A DNA stretch of 38,351 nt from an uncultured Mycoplasmatota bacterium (GCA_947649365.1 CANSRH010000016.1:1-38351); one strand, 5' to 3'; counted from the first letter of the stretch, positions 24,720 to 31,281 are shown. Translations and numbers: made by a program. Notes: a model not told the origin generated them from the sequence alone.

Positions 24720-25266
24720 ACTTTTTTATAAATGATTTCAATTTATTCACTAACTTCTTTTTTCTACCATTAACACTTAAATGGTGCTCTTCATAGATAC
24801 TCATAATTTCTTCTAACGAAATATTTCCATAATAAAATACTTCTTGATAAGACTCATGCATACCACAAATAATTTGTTTATAATCTGCTACATTTGGTAA
24901 TTTAGCTCCCAAGCTTTTCAAAGCAATATTAGATAGACTAGCAGGCCCTGTACCAATAGCAACTGTAGCTATAGCTTCTCCTTCTGAAGGTATTTTATCA
25001 AAACATTCCTTTATAATCTCAATCTGATTTTCGTTCCAACCATTTTCACAAGAATGACAAATTAAAGCATGAAAAGTTTTATCTCCAATCTTCTTAGAAA
25101 GAACAGTTCCTAACTCATTCTTTCCACAAAATTCTAACTCAGGCCAATATCGTTTTGAAAGTTCCCAAGCAAAACCACAATCAATGCTCCCCTCCATATT
25201 TAATGCAAAAGCAATATGTTTAGCCTCTGTTTCAAATATATCACCACAAACTGTTCTTGTTATCAT
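24718..25266 (-). CDS. Macro-domain-like protein with possible SAP-like tail
   Basis: 182 aa from ATG 25266 (MITRTVCGDIFETEAKHIAFALN), behind AAAGGTGA. The opening GDI..., the GSIDCGFAWELSKRYWPEL segment and ATVAIGTGPAS resemble a macro domain (ADP-ribose binding or hydrolysis), although the usual NAAN and GGGVA motifs are changed. The last 20 residues (LSVNGRKKKLVNKLKSFI) resemble a SAP nucleic-acid-binding motif. The family call is by eye and moderate. Confidence 0.5.
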   Translation of the reverse strand: MITRTVCGDIFETEAKHIAFALNMEGSIDCGFAWELSKRYWPELEFCGKNELGTVLSKKIGDKTFHALICHSCENGWNENQIEIIKECFDKIPSEGEAIATVAIGTGPASLSNIALKSLGAKLPNVADYKQIICGMHESYQEVFYYGNISLEEIMSIYEEHHLSVNGRKKKLVNKLKSFIKK

Positions 25267-25363
25267 AAAAATCACCTTTTTCACAAAAAATATAATAGCA
25301 TCATTATGAAGTGATAACAAGTTGAATATTATTTTAACGAAAGGCCAGAATAGCGAATAATAT

Positions 25364-25391
25364 TTGACTTAAAGCATAAATAATGATAAGA
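25364..25391 (+). promoter_or_regulatory. Promoter of rpmB
   Basis: TTGACT (25364-25369), 16-nt spacer, TAAGAT (25386-25391). Confidence 0.6.
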
Positions 25392-25420
25392 TTTTAAAGA
25401 AAGAAATTTTGGAGGTGCAA

Positions 25421-25580
25421 AATGGCTAAAAACATATCAAAAAAGAAACCTTTAACTGTAAATTTAAGAAGCAAAGCTTGTAATGCTGTTAAAAGTAGAC
25501 AAAAACCAAATTTACAAAAGAAAAAAATAGATGGTAAAACCGTTTTAATTAGTGCAAGAGAAGCTAAAAAAGTAGCTTAA
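25421..25580 (+). pseudogene. rpmB: 50S ribosomal protein L28, one-base frameshift in A7
   Basis: ATG at 25421 behind GGAGGTG reads MAKNIS, then seven As (25438-25444) shift the frame. Removing one A continues as KKKPLTVNLRSKACNAVKSR and on through NLQKKKIDGKTVLISAREAKKVA to TAA at 25578-25580. The RSxAxNA and NLQK.....V.(I/V)SAR pattern is L28. Promoter, ribosome site and terminator are intact, so a sequencing or assembly error in the homopolymer, or slippage-based expression, is as likely as true decay. Confidence 0.7.
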
Positions 25581-25607
25581 AGATTTCCAAAAAGAAATCT
25601 TTTTTTA
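25581..25607 (+). terminator. Terminator of rpmB
   Basis: AGATTTC/GAAATCT perfect 7-bp stem (25581-25587 with 25594-25600) followed by T7. Confidence 0.9.
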
Positions 25608-25667
25608 TTCTAACAATATCATTTACAGCTCTTCTACTTAGTAGCAAAGTAAAAAAAGAATAAATTT

Positions 25668-26414
25668 TTATTTTTTATTCTTTTTAGAAGAGGTTTGCTT
25701 TTTTCCTTTTGATTTATCTCGAATCATTTTCATCAAATCAAACTCTTTTGCATTTGTATTTTTTAAATAAGGAAAAGCTTCTAAAAGTCTTCTAGGATAC
25801 GTTTTAAATTGTTCTACTCTCTCTTTTAAAATTTTCTCAAGCATTCCTGGAATTTTTGCAAGCTTTTCATTTTTTAATTCTTCACAAATAATAATTCGAT
25901 TACGTAAATTATAAGCAATAATTACAGAATATATAAAATCAATCACAAAAAGAAAGAACAAACCATAAGCGACAATTCCCATTGCAAGTGAAGACATTTT
26001 CATTAAAATCTCATGAATAAAAGGCTGAGCCATATAAATAATAAGTAAAGTTCCAAAGCCAAAAAGTAATGTATTTTGTAAACAAACACGCCCATGAATA
26101 TGCAACTTCATATACGAATAATCCCACCACTTATTATGAAATATCTTCTCCAAAACAAAACTAGTAAAATACTCAATAGAAGTAGTAATCAAAGCTCCCA
26201 AAACAAAAACAAGAACAGGATCCTCTTTAAAACGCAATAGCAAAAGTAAAATAAACAAACTCCCTACCCCATAAATAGGACAATAAGGACCACACAAAAA
26301 TCCCCGATTCACCAACTTCTTTTGAACAATACTGCTACTAATAATTTCACAAATGTATCCAATACAACTATAAACAAAAAAAACAAGAATCAAATACGAC
26401 AAATTCATATTCAT
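25668..26414 (-). CDS. CmpB-family membrane protein (putative ABC-transporter type IV)
   Basis: 248 aa with five or six TM segments. Family hallmarks: FVYSCIGYICE at the N terminus, NRGFLCGPYCPIYGVG (about 37-52), EYFTSFVLEKIFHNKWWDYS and GRVCLQNT. Often annotated 'putative ABC-transporter type IV' without an ATPase partner; true function is unknown. The C terminus (about 180-248) is cytosolic, basic and longer than the core. RBS AGGTGA before the ATG at 26414. Confidence 0.85.
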   Translation of the reverse strand: MNMNLSYLILVFFVYSCIGYICEIISSSIVQKKLVNRGFLCGPYCPIYGVGSLFILLLLLRFKEDPVLVFVLGALITTSIEYFTSFVLEKIFHNKWWDYSYMKLHIHGRVCLQNTLLFGFGTLLIIYMAQPFIHEILMKMSSLAMGIVAYGLFFLFVIDFIYSVIIAYNLRNRIIICEELKNEKLAKIPGMLEKILKERVEQFKTYPRRLLEAFPYLKNTNAKEFDLMKMIRDKSKGKKQTSSKKNKK

Positions 26415-26526
26415 ACGATATCACCTTATTTATTATATCATTACTCTTTTTTCTTGTAAATCTACGTTTAAAATGACATAAAAAAAGAACAAGGGACGTA
26501 TACTTTAACTAAGTTGGAGGGATAAA

Positions 26527-27024
26527 ATGATTAACAAACAAGGATTATGGTTCGTTACTCTATTCAGTTTAATATTAGTATTAGGTATTTATTATGTGAC
26601 AGTAAAAGACGATGACTTACTTGCACTTGCAGCAAGTAATACAGCACAAAATGAAAAAGAAGTTGTGGAAACAACAGAAAGCAGTGTTCTAGTGTCTCTA
26701 CGTATCAAAGAGGAAGAAGAGCTTCTAGCAGAAATGGAAAGTCTCCAAACCATTCTTTTAGACAACACTGCATCACTACAAGAAAAAAATGATGCTTACA
26801 ATTCTTTGCAAACATTAAACACGAACAAAGGACGAGAAGAAAGTTTAGAAAAAAAGATAAAAGAAAAATACCAATTGGATGCTTTCATCAAAATTAAAAA
26901 CGAACAAATTAGTGTAACTATTGCTGGAAAAGAACATAATAGTTCACTCGCCAATAACATAATTCGTTCGATACAAGAAGAATACGAATCACAAATGTAC
27001 ATTGTCGTAAAATTTCAAGGATAA
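26527..27024 (+). CDS. spoIIIAH: SpoIIIAH-like sporulation membrane protein
   Basis: 165 aa. One N-terminal TM (about 6-25), a Ser/Glu linker and a C-terminal ring-building-like domain (about 85-165), matching SpoIIIAH in layout (membrane anchor, then YscJ/FliF-like fold that meets SpoIIQ). The helical RIKEEEELLAEMESLQTILL stretch is typical of the family. In B. subtilis it is the last gene of spoIIIAA-AH; here it stands alone before gerE. RBS TTGGAGGG. An upstream GACATAAA / CGTATACT pair with 14-nt spacing may be a SigE promoter (weak). Confidence 0.75.
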   Translation: MINKQGLWFVTLFSLILVLGIYYVTVKDDDLLALAASNTAQNEKEVVETTESSVLVSLRIKEEEELLAEMESLQTILLDNTASLQEKNDAYNSLQTLNTNKGREESLEKKIKEKYQLDAFIKIKNEQISVTIAGKEHNSSLANNIIRSIQEEYESQMYIVVKFQG

Positions 27025-27050
27025 TTTTGAGATATTAGGCATATCGCTTC

Positions 27051-27078
27051 ACTCAAGTAGCGACTACTTCATAAAATA
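27051..27078 (+). promoter_or_regulatory. SigK-like promoter of gerE
   Basis: CATAAAATA (27070-27078) fits the SigK -10 pattern CATAnnnTA, with AC (27051-27052) 17 nt upstream as the minimal -35. gerE is SigK-dependent in B. subtilis. Short motifs, so not conclusive. Confidence 0.45.
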
Positions 27079-27119
27079 TTATAGTTACAAAGTATTTAAG
27101 TAGAAAGTGAGTGAGTGAT

Positions 27120-27326
27120 ATGAAAAAAGGAATACTAACTAGCAGAGAACAAGAAGTATTCGAATTACTTGTTTTAAATAAATCAACAAAAGAAATAGCT
27201 GAGTTTTTAGGAATTAGTGAAAAAACTGTTCGTAATCACATTTCCAATGCTATGCAAAAGCTAGGAGTCAAAGGACGAGCACAAGCAGTTGTTGAATTAT
27301 TAAAACTAGGTGAAATAACAATATAA
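27120..27326 (+). CDS. gerE: Late mother-cell regulator GerE
   Basis: 68 aa from ATG 27120 (GTG 27111 is possible). A stand-alone LuxR-type HTH: LTSREQEVFELL, STKEIAEFLGISEKTVRNHI, SNAMQKLGVKGRAQAVVELLKLGE. The region SEKTVRNHISNAMQKLGVKG reads as B. subtilis GerE nearly residue for residue. GerE tunes the SigK regulon (coat and germination genes). Followed by its own terminator and then gerM, a neighbourhood similar to B. subtilis gerE-racE-gerM without racE. Confidence 0.93.
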   Translation: MKKGILTSREQEVFELLVLNKSTKEIAEFLGISEKTVRNHISNAMQKLGVKGRAQAVVELLKLGEITI

Positions 27327-27335
27327 AGAAGAAAA

Positions 27336-27363
27336 CTCATCAAAAAAGATGAGATTTTTTTTT
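27336..27363 (+). terminator. Terminator of gerE
   Basis: CTCATC/GATGAG stem (27336-27341 with 27348-27353), A6 loop, then T9. Confidence 0.85.
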
Positions 27364-27370
27364 AAAAAGA

Positions 27371-27399
27371 GAATAAATAAAAAGGAAATTAAATACAAT
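27371..27399 (+). promoter_or_regulatory. SigE-like promoter of gerM
   Basis: GAATAAAT (27371-27378) and AATACAAT (27392-27399), 13 nt apart, resemble SigE -35 (GnATAnnn) and -10 (CATACAAT). Confidence 0.4.
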
Positions 27400-27416
27400 G
27401 AATTAAGGTGAGTATA

Positions 27417-28370
27417 ATGTTAAAAAAAGGTATAATAAAAAGAATAACCATCTCCTCTCTTGCACTTCTAATACTATTGATTACTTACTTATTTCCTACG
27501 AAAATAGAAACAACACCCTACAAACAAAATTTATCTTATACAGAAATGCAAAAAGGAAGTATATATCTACTCAACAAAGAAAATTATGTTTCTCGCGTAA
27601 ACATGGTCATAAATAATAAAGAAACACTAGCTAAAATAAAAGAAATTATAAGTCTACTAACAATCAAAAGCAAAGAAAGTGAATATTTGCCAGCAGACTT
27701 TTATGGCGTCATCCCTAGTGGAACATTAGTAAATACAATTACATTGGAAGATGGCCTTTTAAAAATAGACTTTTCCAAAGAATTTCTAAATACAGACATA
27801 GGAACAGAAAGAAAAATGATAGAATCCATCGTTTATTCGTTAACAGAACTTCCTGATGTAAAAAACATTCTAATCTTTATAGAAGGAAATCAACTTATTG
27901 AACTTCCCTATAGCAAAGAAAAACTACCCACACTCTTAAACAAAGACTTTGGAGTAAACAAAACGTATGATTTAGACACCATAAAAAACACCACCAAAAC
28001 CACTGTGTACTACGGAAGCAAAACCAACGACCTCTTTTATTATATTCCTGTCACATATGTAAGCAACAACCAAAGTGAAAAAATTGAAATTATCATTGAA
28101 AAATTAAAAAGTTCTCCCATTTATGAATCCAATTTAATAAGTTTTTTAAATGCCAATGCAGAAATCACAAACTATGAAATGAAAGAAAATGAAATGAAAC
28201 TATCCTTTAATGAATACTTATTAGACGGACTGGAAAATACAACAATTTTAGAAGAAGTACAATACACAATCTTTTTATCCATAAGAGACACTTATAATAT
28301 AGAACAAGTAGAATTTTCAGTACAAAATGGTGAAAAAAATGTAAATTTAGTTATAAATTCTCTTGAATAA
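27417..28370 (+). CDS. gerM: Spore germination/cortex lipoprotein-like GerM
   Basis: 317 aa from ATG 27417 with AAGGTGA upstream. Basic N terminus and one TM/signal (about 10-27), no lipobox Cys, then two GerMN domains (about 60-155 and 195-310), each with the pattern 'lV..I...L.....' and 'L.iDFS.ef' / 'L.LSFNEYLL'. GerM takes part in sporulation and germination, and in B. subtilis supports the SpoIIIAH-SpoIIQ channel; spoIIIAH two genes away fits this. Confidence 0.88.
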   Translation: MLKKGIIKRITISSLALLILLITYLFPTKIETTPYKQNLSYTEMQKGSIYLLNKENYVSRVNMVINNKETLAKIKEIISLLTIKSKESEYLPADFYGVIPSGTLVNTITLEDGLLKIDFSKEFLNTDIGTERKMIESIVYSLTELPDVKNILIFIEGNQLIELPYSKEKLPTLLNKDFGVNKTYDLDTIKNTTKTTVYYGSKTNDLFYYIPVTYVSNNQSEKIEIIIEKLKSSPIYESNLISFLNANAEITNYEMKENEMKLSFNEYLLDGLENTTILEEVQYTIFLSIRDTYNIEQVEFSVQNGEKNVNLVINSLE

Positions 28371-28391
28371 TACAAAATAGTATTATATAAT
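28363..28391 (+). promoter_or_regulatory. Promoter of tRNA-Arg
   Basis: TTGAAT (28363-28368), 17-nt spacer, TATAAT (28386-28391), partly within the end of gerM. Confidence 0.65.
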
Positions 28392-28411
28392 CAGTTTGTC
28401 TACTGATTAGC

Positions 28412-28488
28412 GTCCCGGTAGCTCAGCTGGATAGAGCATACGCCTTCTAAGCGTACGGTCATGTGTTCGAATCACATCCGGGACACCA
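28412..28488 (+). tRNA. tRNA-Arg (anticodon TCT)
   Basis: Acceptor GTCCCGG/CCGGGAC, D arm GCTC/GAGC, anticodon stem TACGC/GCGTA with loop CTTCTAA (anticodon TCT), T arm ATGTG-TTCGAAT-CACAT, discriminator A and encoded CCA. It reads AGA, the main Arg codon in this AT-rich genome. Confidence 0.97.
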
Positions 28489-28527
28489 GTTTAATAGGAA
28501 ACTCGAACTTTTCGAGTAACGATAGAA

Positions 28528-28554
28528 AACGGCTTGTCAAAAAGTCGTTTTTTT
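28528..28554 (+). terminator. Terminator of tRNA-Arg
   Basis: AACGGCTT/AAGTCGTT 8-bp stem (one G-T pair), then T-run to 28554. A second perfect hairpin (ACTCGAA/TTCGAGT, 28501-28517) precedes it. Confidence 0.8.
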
Positions 28555-28587
28555 GATATTATGAATACGTCAAGGAAACTTGCATAA

Positions 28588-28633
28588 AATAAAAAAAGAG
28601 GAACATTCGATCTTGCAAGTGAATGTCGCCTCT
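28588..28633 (-). terminator. Terminator of the small hydrophobic peptide mRNA
   Basis: AGAGG-CG-ACATTC pairs with GAATGT-T-CCTCT across 28597-28633, followed on the minus strand by T7 and a further T-rich run. Confidence 0.75.
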
Positions 28634-28682
28634 AATTAATAGGATTGACACTCTATCAGTGCTGAAGAGTGTCTATTTTTTT
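28590..28682 (+). ncRNA. Possible antisense RNA to the peptide mRNA
   Basis: A + strand terminator (GACACTCT/AGAGTGTC, 28647-28654 with 28666-28673, then TATTTTTTT) lies just inside the 3' end of the peptide gene, as expected for a converging antisense RNA overlapping the mRNA tail. I did not find a convincing + promoter, so the 5' end is a guess. Confidence 0.35.
28647..28682 (+). terminator. Terminator on the + strand, overlapping the peptide stop codon
   Basis: Perfect 8-bp stem GACACTCT/AGAGTGTC with 11-nt loop, followed by TATTTTTTT. Confidence 0.75.
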
Positions 28683-28765
28683 ATTGCTAACACCAGTAAG
28701 GTAGAAAGTAACAAAATGATAGCAATGAGCTTAAGAACTTTTATTATAAAAGCCTTAGTTTTCAT
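28673..28765 (-). CDS. 30-aa hydrophobic peptide, candidate type I toxin
   Basis: ATG at 28765, GGAGG 9 nt upstream (28775-28779), stop TAG at 28673. The peptide is MKTKAFIIKVLKL, a hydrophobic core rich in Leu/Ile/Val, and a C-terminal IKK: one membrane helix with basic ends, the usual form of Fst/TxpA/Ldr-type toxins. The mRNA has a strong promoter (28830-28858), a 5' leader in which CCTCC (28796-28800) can pair with the GGAGG ribosome site, and a hairpin terminator. Such masking of the ribosome site is typical of type I toxin mRNAs. No similarity to a named toxin family is claimed. Confidence 0.6.
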   Translation of the reverse strand: MKTKAFIIKVLKLIAIILLLSTLLVLAIKK

Positions 28766-28829
28766 CAATATCTACCTCCCTTCTTTTTCAAGATTGGAGG
28801 ACGACACTCACATAAATGTTCCTATTTGA

Positions 28830-28858
28830 ATTATATAATAACTGCAACATTTAAACAA
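28830..28858 (-). promoter_or_regulatory. Promoter of the 30-aa peptide mRNA
   Basis: TTGTTT (28853-28858), 17-nt spacer, TATAAT (28830-28835); transcript start at about 28823, leaving a leader of about 58 nt. Confidence 0.7.
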
Positions 28859-28988
28859 GCAAACTTGTAAAAGTTTTGACCATTTTTTTCAAGAGTTATA
28901 TTACAATGGTTGTAGAAATTAACCTTAAATATGAATTTCCAAATGTGGTTTGCTCATACACCACTTAAAAAATTTAATAAAAAAAGAA

Positions 28989-29369
28989 TTAACTTTTACT
29001 TTTTAATTCCAATTCTTTTTTCTTACGATTAGAGATTTTAGTTACACTAGCAGGATACCAACTTTTTATTTTCAACGAGTTTCCTGCATTAATACGAACA
29101 GCTACACAAACATGATTATCTAACTCTTTATAATACTCGAGCCCCTTTGCCTTTGCATTATAAAAAACATAATCCGGATTTTTAATTATACGATGAAGGC
29201 TATCATAAACTTTTTCAATTTCTTCTACATTCTTAAAATCTTTTAAATGAGACTCAATGACATGCTCTTTTCTATCTTCAAAAACAACGATAGGTTTATT
29301 CTTATGTTCCTCTATTCCCCAATACTCTGCAATTTCTTTTTTCAACGTTCCCACCAATTTATAACTCAT
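28989..29369 (-). CDS. PBECR-type (barnase/EndoU/ColicinE5/RelE-like) nuclease-fold protein
   Basis: 126 aa from ATG 29369 (MSYKLVGTLKKEIAEYWG), behind GAGGAG. The core IVVFEDRKEHVIESHLKDF, LHRIIKNPDYVFYNAK and VCVAVRI...SWYPAS follows the His/strand pattern I associate with PBECR nuclease-fold domains, usually found in phages, mobile elements and toxins. The start is set by the leader: transcript, terminator and ribosome site come in order upstream. Converges on the toxin-like locus. Could be a solitary toxin or a domesticated RNase; no antitoxin gene is adjacent. Family assignment is from memory. Confidence 0.55.
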   Translation of the reverse strand: MSYKLVGTLKKEIAEYWGIEEHKNKPIVVFEDRKEHVIESHLKDFKNVEEIEKVYDSLHRIIKNPDYVFYNAKAKGLEYYKELDNHVCVAVRINAGNSLKIKSWYPASVTKISNRKKKELELKSKS

Positions 29370-29384
29370 AGCCTTAAACTCCTC

Positions 29385-29528
29385 AAAAAATAAACCCACC
29401 ATTGCTGGCGGGTTATAAGCAATCGATCGGGCATCACTTCCGATATCTCATCAGAAACTCTTGCGAGTAACCTACACTTAAGACTTTACGTCCGCGATAG
29501 ACGATGACATTCTATCCTCAAATTGCTT
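29385..29528 (-). promoter_or_regulatory. Structured leader with mutually exclusive terminator/antiterminator (riboswitch-like)
   Basis: Closing helix AAGCAAT (29522-29528) with ATTGCTT (29417-29423) encloses hairpins GAUAG/CUAUC, GGAC/GUCU, ACUC-GCAA-GAGU and AUCGG/CCGAU. Next come the terminator arms AACCCGCC (29407-29414) and GGTGGGTT (29393-29400), with U-rich run TATTTTTT. The terminator loop AGCAAT (29401-29406) repeats the 5' arm of the closing helix and can pair with its 3' arm, which would form an antiterminator. Loops of the first and last hairpins carry CAUC and GAUG, able to kiss. The ribosome site follows at once. I could not match it to a known riboswitch class. Confidence 0.6.
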
Positions 29529-29687
29529 GTATAAAAAATACCATGCCTAAAGCATATTTTTTGTATTTTTCTGTCAAATAGATAAACTTTTTTGACAATT
29601 ACAAAATAACAAAAAAAAAGCGTTTTTTGGCTTTTCTGTGGGTTATTGTAATATTTAACTAATTTTTTTTAGTACAAAACATTTTTA

Positions 29688-29716
29688 TTGCTTTCAAACA
29701 AAAAACAGCATACAAT
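29688..29716 (+). promoter_or_regulatory. Promoter of the secreted protein gene
   Basis: TTGCTT (29688-29693), 17-nt spacer, TACAAT (29711-29716). The -10 also reads CATACAAT, the SigE -10 consensus, but no SigE -35 is visible. Confidence 0.6.
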
Positions 29717-29740
29717 ACAAATAAAGAAATGAGGAAAAAA

Positions 29741-30442
29741 ATGAACAAGAAAATAATAAGAACTGCACTATTCGCTTTAGCATTCTCTCTTTTATCACCT
29801 ACCTATACAAATGCAGAAGAAGAAAAACAAACAAAAGACGAAAAGGAAGAATACAAAGAAAATGCAAAGCAATTAGGAAAACAAGCATTAGATTTTTTAA
29901 TAAAAACAAACGACTTGAAAGAAAACAAAATAGAAAAAGGAATAGAAATATATGACGAAACAGTAGAATTCAATATTTACAAACCTGAAGATTTATGGCT
30001 AGTCACAGACATTCCAAACGAAAATCCAAGTGAAAAACGTCACTATTACTTTATTGACAAGAATCCCCTCATTCCAATGAAATGGACAACCTATTACGAT
30101 AACAATGGAAATAAAGTAAGCAAAAATGATCCAAATGTTACAAAAATCTACGAACAAATAAGATACTCGGCCATTGGAGATAGTGAAAATAGATTAATGA
30201 TTCGTACTGATAAAAACGTAATGGATGGCACTATTTCTATTAATTATGTTGATTTTAACAGTGACTACATATGGGAAGAAGAAATACCAATAGAATTTGG
30301 AATATTCAAAAATCCTAACGAGATCATTCCAAAAGACAAACAAAAAGAAAGATATTCGAAACAAGATTTACAAGAAATTCTAGAAATTTTAAATAATTTA
30401 GAATACGAAATATGCCCTTCTACTACTTTAACTTTAAGTTAA
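29741..30442 (+). CDS. Unknown secreted protein, 233 aa
   Basis: ATG at 29741 with GAGG at 29731; signal peptide about 1-26 (KKIIRTALFALAFSLLSP) with cleavage likely after TNA, no lipobox. The mature part begins with a Lys/Glu linker, then a beta-rich domain (about 70-195) with repeated Tyr/Trp and polar strands, and a short helical C terminus. Not recognised as a named family. Own promoter and terminator, single-gene unit next to the nuclease gene and divergent from it. Confidence 0.8.
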   Translation: MNKKIIRTALFALAFSLLSPTYTNAEEEKQTKDEKEEYKENAKQLGKQALDFLIKTNDLKENKIEKGIEIYDETVEFNIYKPEDLWLVTDIPNENPSEKRHYYFIDKNPLIPMKWTTYYDNNGNKVSKNDPNVTKIYEQIRYSAIGDSENRLMIRTDKNVMDGTISINYVDFNSDYIWEEEIPIEFGIFKNPNEIIPKDKQKERYSKQDLQEILEILNNLEYEICPSTTLTLS

Positions 30443-30452
30443 AAGGAACTAT

Positions 30453-30482
30453 AAAAAAAACAACATTTGAAATGTTGTTTTA
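30453..30482. terminator. Bidirectional terminator between secreted protein gene and rpmF
   Basis: AAAACAACAT/ATGTTGTTTT 10-bp stem with 5-nt loop, A/T runs at both ends. Confidence 0.85.
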
Positions 30483-30483
30483 A

Positions 30484-30693
30484 TTATGCCTCTTCTGAAA
30501 CTTTAAGTACTTCTTTATTCTTATAATTTCCACACTTAGTACAAGCACGATGTGGTCTTAAAGCAGCACCACATTTAGAACATTTTTCTATAGCTCCTAC
30601 TTCTTTTTTCAAGTGCGTACGACGCATTCTCTTTTTTGTTTTACTTGTTCTTCTAAAAGGAACAGCAAATTTTTGAATATCAAGTTGCAACAT
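30484..30693 (-). CDS. rpmF: 50S ribosomal protein L32, N-terminally extended
   Basis: 69 aa. L32 core AVPFRRTSKTKKRMRRTHLK, zinc pairs CSKC and CTKC. The usual start is M-AVPF; here the Met is Phe and the frame opens nine codons earlier (MLQLDIQKF-AVPF) behind AAGGTG. Cotranscribed after yceD (5 bp apart), the standard order. Confidence 0.95.
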   Translation of the reverse strand: MLQLDIQKFAVPFRRTSKTKKRMRRTHLKKEVGAIEKCSKCGAALRPHRACTKCGNYKNKEVLKVSEEA

Positions 30694-30698
30694 ACTCT

Positions 30699-31184
30699 CT
30701 ACACCTTTCCTTCCTTAAATAGCTCCGTTAACTTTTCAAGCCTTGGATCAATCTTTTTAGTATTCTCATTCATAAGTTCCCAACCCTCACCCTGCAAAGA
30801 CAAATCTTCACGATTCGCATGAGTTGCACTTATGGGAATCTCCAGTACAATATTCTCCCATAAAATCTCGCTAATATCAAGAGTATTTTTGCTTTTTTCA
30901 TAAAAATCCCCACAATAGGTTCCTATTTCAGCAATTTGTTCCTCTACAGTTCCAGTAAAAGAATAATCAATTGGCTCCAAAGTAAGAGCATCCTGTAATA
31001 CAAAAACACCCTCTACTTTTAAATCGATACACAAACGATTTTCATAATCGTAATTGATAGTCCCTGTAATATGCAAATCTTTCAAATCAAGAATATCTGC
31101 TCCCTGATAAAGTTCTTTATCCAAAACAACATCTTGATTCACTTCTAGTCCATTAGAAGGAATTTTATTCAAATGAATAATCAT
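30699..31184 (-). CDS. yceD: DUF177/YceD protein (rRNA-linked)
   Basis: 161 aa from ATG 31184 (MIIHLNKIPSNGLEV), behind AGGTGAGG. DUF177 features: ITGTINYDYENRLCIDLKVEGV, LEPIDYSFTGTVEE and the C-terminal DPRLEKLTELFKEGKV. YceD-type proteins are linked to 23S rRNA and always sit before rpmF. Confidence 0.92.
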   Translation of the reverse strand: MIIHLNKIPSNGLEVNQDVVLDKELYQGADILDLKDLHITGTINYDYENRLCIDLKVEGVFVLQDALTLEPIDYSFTGTVEEQIAEIGTYCGDFYEKSKNTLDISEILWENIVLEIPISATHANREDLSLQGEGWELMNENTKKIDPRLEKLTELFKEGKV

Positions 31185-31201
31185 TGGCCTCACCTACTAT
31201 T

Positions 31202-31229
31202 AGTATACACGAGATAGAAAAAAGTGCAA
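31202..31229 (-). promoter_or_regulatory. Promoter of yceD-rpmF
   Basis: TTGCAC (31224-31229), 16-nt spacer, TG-preceded TATACT (31202-31207), divergent from tmcAL. Confidence 0.6.
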
Positions 31230-31281
31230 ACATTTTTAAAATCCAAAAGAATATGATACACTAAAAAAAAGGAGAATTTAT

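Noticed and set aside
28913-28978. 20-codon + ORF (MVVEINLKYEF...) after TTGACC-like promoter
   Set aside because: No good ribosome site and no conserved feature; too short to support.
29385-29480. Hammerhead ribozyme (CUGAUGAG at about 29450)
   Set aside because: The required GAAA after stem II and a cleavable UH site are not in place.
29385-29528. 6S RNA or SRP RNA in the leader region
   Set aside because: Multi-hairpin fold with a terminator directly before a gene; lacks the long rod with central bubble of 6S and the GGAA/asymmetric loop motif of SRP RNA.
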